Assembly (NCBI GenBank): GCA_032718475.1
Contig: JAUCBJ010003847.1
Span: 1-64,000, forward strand
DNA length: 64,000 nucleotides
Direction of reading: 5' to 3'
Origin: Nemertoderma westbladi
Lineage: Eukaryota; Xenacoelomorpha; Nemertodermatida; Nemertodermatidae
Part shown: positions 28,238 to 38,429 of the stretch, in pieces
How positions within the stretch are numbered: the stretch's first letter is position 1
Layout: each line of letters starts with the position of its first letter
The notes under the pieces: generated by a model
Databases searched by the model: none
Told to the model about the DNA's origin: nothing
Seen by the model: only the letters and a program-made list of their open reading frames with translations
Made by a program: the position numbers and the translations under genes

Positions 28238-31200
28238 TTATAGGTTTTTGAGGTTTGTTTTATAGTGTCCCCAAGGAAGTGATTGATTTTTATTAAGCCA
28301 ATAAAGTTTATCATCAAAGCTACTGAGTGCAAATTTATTTTGCTTTAAGGTATAAATACGATGTAATTTAGATTGAAATCTGTTTATATATTTTTTTATT
28401 TCTTCATTTGAGTTATATGCTTTTAAATATTCTTCATGAGTAATATTCGTTTCCACAATAGCTCTTGTAATACCTTTTGCTCTGCGAATATTTCTGTTAT
28501 TCCATTCCAAAATTGAATATAATTTTGGTCTTAAAAATACTGCTTGTTTAATTTCACGTGAGGCTAGTTCATCTTTACAGTGATAAAGTCTCGATTTATT
28601 TTTATTACTATAAAGCGGGTGATCCTGTGGGTAATTGGATGTATCTAAAATATTATTTTTAATTAATGCTTTTAAAAAATTATTCTGCGATGTATTATAA
28701 TAACAACCTATTAATGAGTCTGTATCTGATGCGACAATTTCAATACGGCAGTTTAATTCTTTCTCAATAGGTAGTAATCTATTGTAATACAGTTCATACA
28801 TATCAAGTTTAGCCAAATCCAACACCGCGCTACCAATAAATATAGGCTTATCAAGAGTTACAGAGTCTTTCACTAATAAATGACCTGATAATGTATTATT
28901 GTATATTATAAATTGTTCATGATTAATACGATTCACCAATTGGTCGCATTTATCATTGCTATTTGTGATACGAAAGTTACATCTCTCCCGTATCTTTTCT
29001 ATTGTCTTACCAAATAAAGAGTTATTAAGCAGCTTTGCGACAGCCGTTTCAATGTAACTTTTTGCTAGTCGCCTTTGATTAATATTAAAATCTATGTAAT
29101 TTTTAAATACAAATTCTTGTTGAAAAGAATATAATTTATGTAGTTTAGTAACAATTAATCCTTGTTTTATATAAAATTTTAACAGTTTCAAATGTAAAAT
29201 AATGATAAAATTCTTTATCAAATTGCGTCAGCAAGAGTTTTGGAGTAGACATGTTATATTTACTGGAGGTACCTCTTTGTATCGATAAGTTATTAAATTG
29301 TTCTCTCATATAAGGTGAAAGCATTGATTCATTTATACTTAAATGCTCTGGGGCTAACGGTAATTGTAATGTTTGATCGTGAATAGCTTTGGGGTAATTT
29401 AAATCACATATTAAAAAATATCCAGTAGATCCGTCATTGTCTAAATCTACCAAGTACTCGATTAGTTTTTCTGGAATTGCATTCTCTAAATGTTTAATAC
29501 TTACTTCTTTGAATTGTGAAGTGGGTAGTTTTTTACTTAAATTCCCAGAATATAAAGAGTTGAAATCAATATTAAAAATATGGCATTCTTCCTTAGTAGA
29601 ATCATATGTACTTGTTTCGGGTATATTTGATTCTATATAATGCTTTCGACAAAATGAAACACCACCCCTAATTGATTTTTCAAAATCTCTATATGTCTGA
29701 TAATCCTTTATTAATTCTATTTTACATTTATTATATTTTAGAGCGCAATCATAGGTAAATGACGCGATACTACAGTAAAAAACCACTTCTAAATCGTAAT
29801 TTTGTATACAAACATTCCTAAAATTCTCAAATATATCAGCAAGCAAACAAACATCGAGTTTTAAATAAGCTAAAAGATAATCTTTGAGATTCACACAGTC
29901 GAATTCTACCCATGATAATCCCGCAAACCTATAATCTTCAATTGTACATTTTTTTTGACTTAAGTTACTAAAAAAAATATTTATAGATGGTAAACCAGTA
30001 TCATTAAATTTATTTATATCTGTCAAGTACTCGTATAGAAATACTCCTTTCCGATTAATTGTTGAGTTATTCAAGTTTGGATAAAAATATTTCATTTCTT
30101 GTAGAGTAATTGGTAAAATTGAGCTTATATCATGACTCGCTACATCCTTTGTTGAACACTCAACTAAATTACTTAGGGAAAAGCTTAAAAATTGATATGT
30201 GTCTAAGACACGTAACTCAATTTTTTTAGAAGTGTTTTTAATTGGGATAAATGCACTCAGTGAAATATATCGTTCTGTATTTCTCGGTATAACCTTTATA
30301 TCCCAATCCGTGTATTTCTTATCTCTAAATCCGGTTTGTAATATACAATGTATATCGTAATTATTGGCATTGTGCCCACAAAGTACATACAGGTATCGTT
30401 TCTCTATTGACTTCTTCCTTGGTAGCAGGCGAGACGGTGACGATGGAGAACTTCCGCTCGAAAAAAATGCACTAAACATCGTTCACAATATTGCCTATTG
30501 ACGATATGAAGAGCTCTCGTATTCAGCAATCGATTCAAGTTAGTTATGTAAACATAATGATTCAGTTTAGGTACATTGTTATTTTTTACTACAAGTAATA
30601 TATTTAATAACTCTTTATCTGGTGTAATTTTACTAAATGGTGGTTGTCTTAATATAGATACGGGGGTGCGTTTGTTGTCGTTATTCCAACATAGTAAATT
30701 AATTATATATTTAGAATTTTGTTTTTCAAAAAGTTTAATCGCTAGCTGCCACTCTGTTGGATAATAATTTTTCCCGTTGTCAAAAATGAAATGACTCATA
30801 TAATTTTTGTACTGCGAAGTACGGTATTTGTGATTTTTCACTTTGCTACTAAATTTTGCGGCTATAATAGCCCATTTGAAACAGTCATTATCAGCCGATT
30901 GTATATTTATTGTACATTAGATACTCGATAGAACCTTAGGTAATTCCATATATCCATGTCCCTTATATAGTAACGACCTACACTTAGATTCAGCTAATTT
31001 AATTTCAACTCTTAATAATGATTTAATACGCCAGCCCAAACCACGTGTGTTAAAGATGGCTATTTTTTGTAATATATTTTGCACCACATACTCAAACCAT
31101 GTGTCAAAACTTTGTGATGAATCTACAGTATTAATAGCACCACCGGAAGAATTAAAATAAAAGGTTTCTAATTGTTTGCCTTCTGAAAAATATGATCTGT

Positions 31201-31744
31201 ACATTATTACAATTAGACCTAACCACAGTCTAAGAACATTCATTTCTTTCAATCTGTCTAATATTAACTGAAGAATATTACCTCGAATTTGCGCTAATGC
31301 TGTTTCTACATCTGGATAATCTCTAGAAGTTGGGAGGTTGTGGACATAAATTTCAAGACGATTATCGTGAGCTTCTTGTTCCCACGTAAAAATTGTTGCA
31401 CATGTACCAAGAGCCACCCTTAAGTTTTTTCTAGATATTATATTTTTATGTTGCGGAGATATACACTTTCTTGTGTAATAACATTTCAAGTGACAGTCGT
31501 GTCGTAAATAATTCTCATATGTATACTCTTTATTACAGGTAGAACAAGTCAATTGATAGGTACGGAACTCCATTTCTTTACAACCCGTAGTTGATTCATG
31601 TCGTTTACAAATTTCACTGCATGAAGTCACGACATGACACTTAAAACAAGAATAACCTTCAAAATGTGACTTTAGGTGATGTAAATAATTATGTCTAGTT
31701 ACATTCATATGACAGAATGAACAACATATTGCTATTTTATCCAT
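28238..31744 (-). pseudogene. polB: Polinton protein-primed family B DNA polymerase, several breaks and a missing ExoI segment
   Basis: It replicates the element by protein priming. On the minus strand the N-terminal part (31744-30917) has zinc-finger pairs (CSFCHMNVTRHNYLHHLKSH and following Cys/His sets). A frameshift near 30850-30917 leads to a second part (30841-30404) ending in CERCLVHFF...HRHRLAC. A third frame (30479-29145) starts at once with CGHNANNYDIH (ExoII-like), so the exonuclease I segment with its acidic pair is absent. Then come DxxSLY motif A (IDFNSLYSGNL, Ser where Pro is usual), a frameshift at 29145-29221, motif B (LLNNSLFGKTIE) and motif C (ASDTDS). The C-terminus ends just before the TBP-like gene. 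Confidence 0.9.
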
Positions 31745-31934
31745 GTTGAAGTTTGTTTAGATTATTTAATAATAATAATAATAAAATATCACCAAAGATT
31801 AAAATAAAATAAAATGAAATGAAATGAAATAAAATGTTATTGACTATATCTAAACATTTATATGCTACCGTGTGAAATAATTTTAAATCAATCACCAATC
31901 GCTTATAGGTATTGGAAACCTCAAAGGGTTTAAC

Positions 31935-32357
31935 TTATGATAGGGTTTCCATGTAAGAATAATAATCAGGTTTCCATGGAGAATTAGTAACTGGATCTAC
32001 TGGAACTGGGTTAACAGCAAATTTCTGTTTCTTTGCAGGTGATGCGTTGGTTAATTTACTCGATGATCTTGGCTTCCGAGGTAATATTTCAGGAAAGACC
32101 TGTTGCGGTTGAGAGCAACTCTCTTCAAGATTCGGTTTGGGTGATGGGATCTCTACGATTGCTTTAGGTTTATCCAAAAGGACAAAACCATCTACATTAG
32201 CTTCAGTAAGAGAAACACCATCCATTGCCTCTTTGAGAAAACTAATATGAGCTTTATCATTCAAGTAATGCAACTCAATAGAATTTCCACCTGTATCGAC
32301 TTCAGTAGAATTATTGGTGTTGGTAATAATAATTTTTTTATTATTGGTTTTAATCAT
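31935..32357 (-). CDS. Polinton hypothetical protein, Pro/Ser-rich C-terminus
   Basis: 140 residues, minus strand. The N-terminal half is acidic and beta-like (NSIELHYLNDKAHISFLKEA). The second half is a disordered Pro/Lys-rich region with a nuclear-localisation-like PAKKQKF. It lies upstream of the polymerase in the reverse block and may be an early gene. The (ATA)n spacer at 31770-31790 separates the two. No family is recognised. Confidence 0.5.
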   Translation of the reverse strand: MIKTNNKKIIITNTNNSTEVDTGGNSIELHYLNDKAHISFLKEAMDGVSLTEANVDGFVLLDKPKAIVEIPSPKPNLEESCSQPQQVFPEILPRKPRSSSKLTNASPAKKQKFAVNPVPVDPVTNSPWKPDYYSYMETLS

Positions 32358-32616
32358 TTTGAGACGGTCTGATAGTTAAATGATATTTTTATCAAAAAGA
32401 CTCAAAACTCTCGCAACAAAACGGTTAGTTCCTGATTTGACAAATTGAAAAGATTGAATAATAGTTAAAACCAACACTATCAGCGTATCTGAGGCTGATT
32501 TTCCATAAGCCAACATAGTTGGTTCCCTTAAAAGCTGTTACAAATCCAATAAACTCTGGATTTGATAATTCAATGTAAAATTGATCGCTAATAATCTCTA
32601 GCGGTGGAGAGAGAAA

Positions 32617-32985
32617 TTACAATAATTTCCCTCTGTATTGAATTAGAACTTCAGTAAAAGCTTTGTTGAGAACTTTACATTTGCCTTGTTTCTGAACATA
32701 AACATCACCCAACGTAGGGTTGATAGAAATATTCAAATTTCCTCGTGCAAAACGAAGATTGGGATATATCCTACCTGGTATAATTGGTGGTCTGGATTGA
32801 TGTTGGTTGTTGGTTGTTTCTAGAATGTCCAGCAAATAGCGGGTATCTTGATGGGAAAAACAAATTGATTCGTTGTCATCCTGAGATTCCACAATAAAAT
32901 ACTTGCTGTGAACGACAGTGCAAGTATATTTATTGTAAGTAAATTTCCAGCTATTTGTTGCTCCGGTTTTTTGCATTAAGGCCAT
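32617..32985 (-). CDS. Polinton hypothetical protein, first gene of reverse block
   Basis: 122 residues from an ATG at 32985 (MALMQKTGATNSWKFTYNKY). It alternates short strands and turns (CTVVHSKYFIVESQDD; LNISINPTLGDVYVQK), suggesting a small beta-barrel, possibly nucleic-acid binding, but no motif proves it. It is the gene nearest the right terminus; 32358-32616 between it and the next gene shows no frame. Confidence 0.5.
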   Translation of the reverse strand: MALMQKTGATNSWKFTYNKYTCTVVHSKYFIVESQDDNESICFSHQDTRYLLDILETTNNQHQSRPPIIPGRIYPNLRFARGNLNISINPTLGDVYVQKQGKCKVLNKAFTEVLIQYRGKLL

Positions 32986-33040
32986 AATAATAATAAATAC
33001 GAAAAATATTACAAGTGATAAATTTTAAACTGAATCGCTG

Positions 33041-33288
33041 TAATCAATTGACACCATAGTTCTCACTCTAAAGTTGTGATGGTCGGAAAACAACACCTGA
33101 GAAAAATGATACTGACTCACTCATTGGATATCAAACATTAGAACTACTCAATATCGGAATCAGTATCATTTATTCAAGTGTATGATTTTCCGACCAACGA
33201 ATATACAACGAGTAAGATAATGAAGAAATTATTAAGGAAATAACACAATTTCAGAGTGAGAACAAAAAAATTAGATATGGTATCAATT
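33041..33288. repeat. Long imperfect palindrome just inside the right Polinton terminus
   Basis: Inner arms 33081-33115 (GGTCGGAAAA...AATGATACTGA) and 33161-33195 pair with a few mismatches around a 45-base loop. Outer arms (GTTCTCACTC and GAGTGAGAAC, then ACCAT and ATGGT) extend the stem, with an asymmetric bulge at 33196-33243. The related phrase ATTACAAGTGATAAATTTTA near 33009 recurs near 33302. It could be a nested small element or a regulatory hairpin. Confidence 0.75.
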
Positions 33289-33466
33289 TATTACCATGAA
33301 GATTACAAGTGATGAATTTTAATAAAAACATTCAGTTATATATAATTTCTGAATATAACATGTAAGCAACAAATATGCGGCATAGTCAACAACGAATAAG
33401 AAAAGAGATGTGATGCAATGTGAATGAATTGTTGGTTGGTTGGTAGCGTGGGTAGGAAATACGTGT

Positions 33467-34173
33467 ACGAATATGAATCATTGGGTTGTGCGTAATAATA
33501 ATAATAATCAATAATTATAATAAAAACGCTCAGTATAATGTTAGCCTTTCAATATGTCACAGATGTGGTAGGGCTAGGTTGAGTAACTATGGAAATGCGA
33601 CAACGTGTACGTGTACACATAGCGGAATTTCAAGACTCATACTGGTTGGCTGGTTGGTAGGTTGGTTAGTTAGTAACAGCAGTCGAGTAGCGGTGGGTAA
33701 ATCGATGAGTTGACAATCAATATAATAGCATAGCTTGGTATATGCAAGTGTGGAGATGGCAACGTCCGTGACTGACTCTATCGTTGTTGTCATGGTAGCG
33801 AGGGGAAAGGGGGAGTAACCGGAGGGCTAGGCAAGCATCGAGTAACAGCAGTCGAGTAGCGGTGGGTGGGTGGGGCTAGGCATGCATCGTGAGGTTAGGC
33901 TACGCGAAGATGAATATCGATGATTGGTTCATGCAACGACGCAAAACAATACTGTCGGTTGGTAACAGCAGTTGAGTAAGGCGTGCATCGCGAGGTTAGG
34001 CTACGCGTAGGTGAATATCGATGATTGGTTGATGCAACGACGCGAATCAATACTGACAGTGACAGATGGTCATTAAAATTCATCAAAATTTAGCATTTTC
34101 AATAGTCCTCCGAGATATCTCCCATAGACCAAGCTAGGGAGGAGGGGCAGGAGCTCCATCCTTCTTCTACTAC
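33467..34173 (-). repeat. Polinton right terminal inverted repeat (707 bp)
   Basis: Inverted partner of 16031-16738, ending ...CTTCTACTACT next to the AGCGCT target duplication. The small frames inside it mirror those in the left copy and are by-products. About a dozen mismatches separate the two copies. Confidence 0.95.
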
Positions 34174-34179
34174 TAGCGC
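34174..34179. repeat. Polinton target-site duplication, right copy (AGCGCT)
   Basis: Matches 16025-16030 exactly. Confidence 0.95.
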
Positions 34180-34189
34180 TGCAACCCTG

Positions 34190-34671
34190 AACTAGTTGCC
34201 GCACATCGTTGGAGATTCCCGGCAATTATATCGCCTGCCGGGTTCGTCGCAACGTTTTCTCGATCCCTTGGTGGGATGCGTGAATCCGATTAAGGGTTGC
34301 TTTCCATGCTGCCTTGGGAATAATGAGACGGTGTCCATATAGGGCGAGGCCCTTGTCCATTGTAAGTTCGTTGCAGATGGACCAATATGGGCCGATTGCA
34401 AGGTTAGTGCGGGACTTGGCGGGGAATCCTGATTCTATTGCGTCGATAAGTTGTTTATAGTTAGGTTGTTTGGTTAGCGATTTCAAGTGTGGGTCGCTAG
34501 GGTGTGAGATCGACTGAGTGTCTGTGTGTTCCACAATCTTGGCGAGTTTCTATGACTGCATGCAGAAAGTGGGTCATCTCGCCATCGTCCGTGACATTGT
34601 CTGGGGTAGGGTCGTCGATGGGGGAGCGAGATAACGCGTTGGGGATTCAGTGATCCTTGCCCTTTCGCCAT
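34190..34671 (-). pseudogene. Gypsy region between RNase H and integrase, with HHCC zinc finger start
   Basis: Minus-strand fragments include ALYGHRLIIPKAAWKATLNRIHASHQGIEKTLRRTRQAI, here cited by its two His in IHASHQG. They form the N-terminal zinc finger that precedes gypsy integrases. The matching Cys pair is split by the Polinton: the AGCGCT target lies between the two Cys codons. The frames overlap, indicating small indels. Confidence 0.8.
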
Positions 34672-34709
34672 ATCGTTTTAAATGAGTATGGTATAAGTTT
34701 AGACTTTAG

Positions 34710-35078
34710 TCATTGTAGCCTCGTATTGTCGGTGTCATTTATCGTATAGCGATCGATGATCATCACCAGTGGTTGGTGATCAATGACCAGGGTGTATGTG
34801 GGGAGGCCAAGCAAATATATTCGACATTTTTGGGTGGCCCAGACTGCGGCTAAGAGTTCGAGTTCGACCATCGCATATCGGGATTCAGTCGAGGAAACGA
34901 AATGTGAACCACATTCCACCAACTTCCAGTTGTCACTGTGTTTTTGGAGGAGAGCGTAGCCTAGCCCATTATTCCTGGAAGCGTCTGTTTGGAGAACTGT
35001 CTCCTTCATCGCATCGAAATGGGACAAGTACAGACAGAGAGAGCAGGATCTTCTTAGTATGTTCGAATGCGCGATCAT
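34710..35078 (-). pseudogene. Gypsy RNase H
   Basis: The domain removes RNA from RNA/DNA hybrids. It contains LQTDASRNNGLGYALLQ (first catalytic Asp), ESRYAMVELELLAAVWA (catalytic Glu) and TLVIDHQPLVMI (next Asp). All belong to the Ty3/gypsy RNase H. The frame is open across the domain but is separated from the RT by a frameshift near 35080-35260. Confidence 0.85.
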
Positions 35079-35259
35079 GATCGTTGATCCAGTGATGTGG
35101 GTTCCTATGACTAAGGAGTTGGCGGAGTGGTGTTAGGGCCGACGCAATCTCGGTAGAGAATGGAGCGAACTGTTCAACAAGGCCAATAAAACTTCTCAGA
35201 TTGGTGAGAGTGGTTGGGTGAAGGAACTCTGTGATTGCCTTAACTTTGGCGGGGTCGGC

Positions 35260-36517
35260 TCAAATTCCGTCAGGTCCCAGAATGTATCCCCCAAATTTAA
35301 CATTCAGTTGGGCCAGCTGTACCTTGTCAGGATGGAGTTTAATGCTGCGTTCCCGGCACCGCTTCAGGAATTCTCTCACATCGTAGAGGTGTTTCTCTAA
35401 TCTATCACTATAGATTAAACAGTCGTCAACAATCTTGGATATGTTTTTTAGTCCGTGAATAGCGTCGTCTCCTCTGCGGTTGTATTCATCACCACTCGAG
35501 ATAAGTCCCATAGCACTCCTGCAATGGATATATCGGCCCCATGGTAGTGGGATCTGCCAGTAGCCGGATGATGCATCAAATACTGAAAAGTATTTGGCAG
35601 TATTCGATAATGTATCGCGGGTTGGGATCGGAATAGTAAGGACGCTTGACCTGGTTGTTTAAGTTCTGCAGGTCTATACAGAGCCGCAGCTTTCCGCTCA
35701 GTTTGCGTGTCACTGTGAATGGATGGGCCCATTCCATTGGCTCTGAAATCCAGGCGATCACTTCGCATTTCTCTAAATCAACTAAGAGCGATTTAACTTC
35801 ATCCCGTAAGGCGAAGGGAATTGGCCAGGCACTGTTTACATGGAATGGCGTTGCCCCTTCCTTTATCTCAATCTCAATATGCATTGCAGGGCCGTCCATC
35901 ACGCCAAGGGGCTGGGGCCTCGTCATCGAACACATCGTCGAATTCTTGCGGTTGCGATTGTGTATGGATGATACAGTTAATGGAAGTTGTTGTGGGAACT
36001 TCTTCGAGATTATTCCAAGGTCTTCGATTGTTTTTCGCGATAAAATCAATCCGTTAAGATTTTGGTAGTCGAAGAGCGCCCATGGTGCTCGATTTGTGCG
36101 GGGAATCGGCCAGAAATTTCGAGGTGAAGGCCATCTGCGGCCAACAAGTCGACGGTACAGCTGGGGGTAAGTAAGATCCCTTATCTTTCCGCCCTTTGAA
36201 GTGAACAGCTCGGTGCTCATTATAGTTGCAGCTGCGCCGCTGTCAGGGAGCGCATTGCGTACATTCCCGAGTTTATTTTGGGTTGTTGGATGATAAAGTT
36301 GAAGCTCGATATATCGGAGTTTGCATGTAGCGGGGGTTGTAGTCACGCAGTTTACACGTTTTCGGAAGATCAGCGTGTTTACTTTATGGTCTGACTTGCC
36401 CGATTTCTTCCAAGTTGATCGGCAAGACTTTCTCGAAGTGCCCGAGTTTATCGCACCCTTGACATTCAATGTCCTTTGCGGGGCAAAAAGTCTTTCCTGC
36501 GGCGTGGTTTCGGCCAC
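35260..36517 (-). pseudogene. Gypsy protease and reverse transcriptase, frameshifted
   Basis: The protease motif ALPDSGAAATIM lies near 36240. The RT begins after a linker with LRLCIDLQNLNNQVKRPYY, followed in another frame by IVDDCLIYSDRLEKHLYDV (catalytic Asp pair) and KVQLAQLNVKFGGYILG. Frames 36517-35576, 35768-35448 and 35511-35260 overlap, so at least two shifts break RT between about 35448 and 35576. Ty3/gypsy assignment rests on domain order and RT motifs. Confidence 0.85.
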
Positions 36518-36584
36518 AGTTTGAACATCCGCCCTCGTTACTGCGATCGGAGCTCTTCCCTCGAGGTTTATCCATCGGCATCAC
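36384..36584 (-). pseudogene. Gypsy gag nucleocapsid, two zinc knuckles
   Basis: CSNCGRNHAAGKTFCPAKD and CQGCDKLGHFEKV form two CCHC-type knuckles that would package the RNA genome. It overlaps the start of the protease frame by a frame change. Upstream, at about 36795-36845, a GTGACATAAT minisatellite expansion interrupts the capsid-coding part. Confidence 0.8.
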
Positions 36585-36599
36585 CCTACTGGCGGATTT

Positions 36600-37636
36600 C
36601 CCACATTTGTAAGTGGAAACTTTATTTACCAGTTTTCCACCGCCGATATCGACTGGTTGTGTTCACTGGCCTCCCAGCTCTGGCTGGTCCGCACACAATC
36701 ATTGAGATCTGGTTGAGGGATAATCTTTAGGAGTTCGGTTCTGAACTCGGAGGATTGGATCCTGACCAGTATCTTAGTAACGATCTTCCTATCATGGCAG
36801 TGGTGACATAACCGTGACATAATGTGACATAATGGTGACATAATTGTCCGCCAAATCCTCGAGATTTACGCGGAATGAATCAAAGGATTCATTTGGGCCC
36901 TGTGTCTGGTTGTGGAAACGAATTGCATCAACAGCGATACTGCTTCTTCCGGAGGTGTGCCTGAAGTGCGTTCAAAATCGAATCCATCGTTGTTTCCTGT
37001 GCATTGATGTCAACTTTCAGAGTGACAGTTAGGGTTTGGTGGAGTTCGCTTCCGAGCGCCGAAACAAGATCGTAAACTTGTTCCTGTAAAGAGTAGCTGT
37101 TGGCCTGTTGGCGGAATGCGTGGATTGTCCAGGCCTTCCTCCATCGCTGGAATGTACCGAAATCGACATCGTTATCGATTTTCTCGAGGCCCGTTATATC
37201 TATGGGTTGTCGTCATGAGTCCATCTGAGCGTATGATAGATCAGTCAGAATCTGGGATGCAGGTGGAGGAGGGGGGTCGACAACCGGGGTTGTGGGCATT
37301 CCTTGCCCTTGGAACGATGTGATTATGCAAGCCAGCTCCGCATTGGGCTTCCAATTCGGTACATTCTGTAACTCTTTCTGCTGCTCGTTCGGCTCGTTGG
37401 GCAGTCAGCACTGCCAGGAGTCGATTGCCAGCATCTGCGCGTTGCGCGTCCAGGACTGCTTTGATATCGGCCAGGGAGAGGGACTGCGCGGTAGCAGGAT
37501 CCGTGAGATCGCTGTGGATCTCGTCGTCGCTTGTTGAGGGCGATGTGGGTGGAGGTTTGTTATCCGTTGTAGGCGATGCTGAAGCGGAAGGACGTTTACC
37601 TTTCTGGTAGTCCTTCTTCTTCTTCTTTTGTGCCAT
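36600..37636 (-). pseudogene. Gypsy gag (matrix/capsid), interrupted
   Basis: It starts at an ATG at 37636 with MAQKKKKKDYQKGKRPSAS and a Ser/Pro-rich leader, then a coiled-coil-like Ala/Arg/Glu segment (LAVLTAQRAERAAERVTE). The capsid region continues as fragments, with LLKIIPQPDLNDCVRTSQ near 36690. A GTGACATAA repeat expansion and frameshifts break it. It lies 27 bases from the probable primer-binding site. Confidence 0.7.
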
Positions 37637-37645
37637 CGTCTAGGT

Positions 37646-37665
37646 TCGTTTATTTCACTGCACCA
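37646..37665 (-). promoter_or_regulatory. Probable primer-binding site of gypsy element
   Basis: On the minus strand the LTR seems to end ...TTAGCACA (37666) and is followed directly by TGGTGCAGTGAAAT, the TGG start expected where a tRNA 3' CCA end pairs to prime minus-strand synthesis. The tRNA is not identified. Confidence 0.5.
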
Positions 37666-38405
37666 TGTGCTAAGGTCGTGGGGACCATTATATTAATAAT
37701 ATATAATACCAAATATTCAATAATAATCAGTCAGGCTGATGTATTATGGCTGTGACGGGATCAGAGATCCCGACCGGGTAGATTGTTATACGCGTCACCG
37801 TAGGCTTTGAGATGGTACTAATAGCTTGGCCGAGGCCGTTGGAAAAAAGCGATCAGAGTTTGATGTTGTTTCTGGATGTTATAATATATGACAGCACAAT
37901 TAATATGGCAGAGATAATAGTATATGATTGATACCGGTAATAGTATATGATGACAGCCGATGACGATGACGGTGAACAATTGTTACCGGTCTGCACTAAA
38001 ACTGAGTAACTAACTACCTGATGTACCAATCCAAGAATCTGACATAATATATGACTACACTAATATTGCTTCACCTCCTACTCTACCTTGGCCTGCTACC
38101 TAATGGATGCTCTACTGTGCCCTATCGCGTGCTTCCCTCCCCCCTATTGGCTAATATGCTACTTCTCACCCTGGCACCATCCCACCATCCCATTTTCTGG
38201 TGGGTAATGAAAATGAAGTGGAATTGAATCCGCTTACAATGGCCAGTACATTATATAAAGATATTTCAGTCTATATCATGACAGTAGTGTCATGTAGGCC
38301 TATATATTTGATACCGAAATTAAAGTGAAAGTAAGTACTGTTTCGACCTATGACAGTATCTCGGTAATAATGTCCCTAGATGGGGCGAGCCACAAGGGAG
38401 GGGAG
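37666..38405 (-). repeat. Gypsy 5' LTR, carrying a nested solo LTR
   Basis: The outer 120 bp (38283-38405) match the 3' LTR fragment at 14938-15069. The inner end at 37666 is set by the primer-binding site. The BEL solo LTR (37751-38238) with a 5-bp duplication interrupts it, leaving about 250 bp of gypsy LTR. The outer boundary is approximate because the 3' copy starts a few bases earlier. Confidence 0.6.
37751..38238 (-). repeat. BEL-family solo LTR nested in the gypsy LTR
   Basis: On the minus strand it begins TGTAAGCGGATTCAATTCC, ends GATCCCGTCACA, and is 488 bp long. It is flanked by the 5-bp duplication ATGGC (37746-37750 and 38239-38243). It lacks the poly-G-rich segment of about 170 bp found in the LTR at 9562-10219, so it represents a shorter subfamily. 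Confidence 0.9.
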
Positions 38406-38429
38406 TAAAGAAAAAACACTAGCTAACTT

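Larger units (their letters stand above)
16031..34173. mobile_element. Polinton/Maverick element, 18,143 bp
   Basis: Defined by a 6-bp target duplication, long inverted termini beginning 5'-AGTAGTAGAAG, and the Polinton gene set: family B DNA polymerase, DDE integrase, packaging ATPase, cysteine protease, major capsid and penton-like proteins. Forward genes fill the left half and reverse genes the right half, converging on a repeat-rich spacer at 25.3-27.6 kb. Polintons are self-synthesising transposons related to adintoviruses and other double-jelly-roll viruses. Many genes here carry stops or frameshifts, so this copy looks defective. Confidence 0.98.
14938..38405 (-). mobile_element. Ty3/gypsy retrotransposon split by a Polinton
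   Basis: On the minus strand the order is 5' LTR (38405 to 37666), primer site, gag, protease, RT, RNase H, integrase zinc finger, then the 18.1-kb Polinton, then integrase core and a truncated 3' LTR. RT carries the YxDD-related VDDCLIYS and the gypsy-type HPDKVQLAQ. The order PR-RT-RH-IN and the motifs place it in Ty3/gypsy. Frameshifts are frequent. A BEL solo LTR lies in its 5' LTR. Confidence 0.85.

Noticed and set aside
30840-30920. Separate genes for polymerase parts
   Set aside because: The domain order across the three frames is that of a single Polinton polymerase, so frameshifts are the simpler explanation.
37751-38238. A gypsy/BEL chimera sharing one LTR type
   Set aside because: The 5-bp ATGGC duplication on both sides shows a nested solo LTR, and the gypsy element has its own LTR sequence further out (38283-38405).
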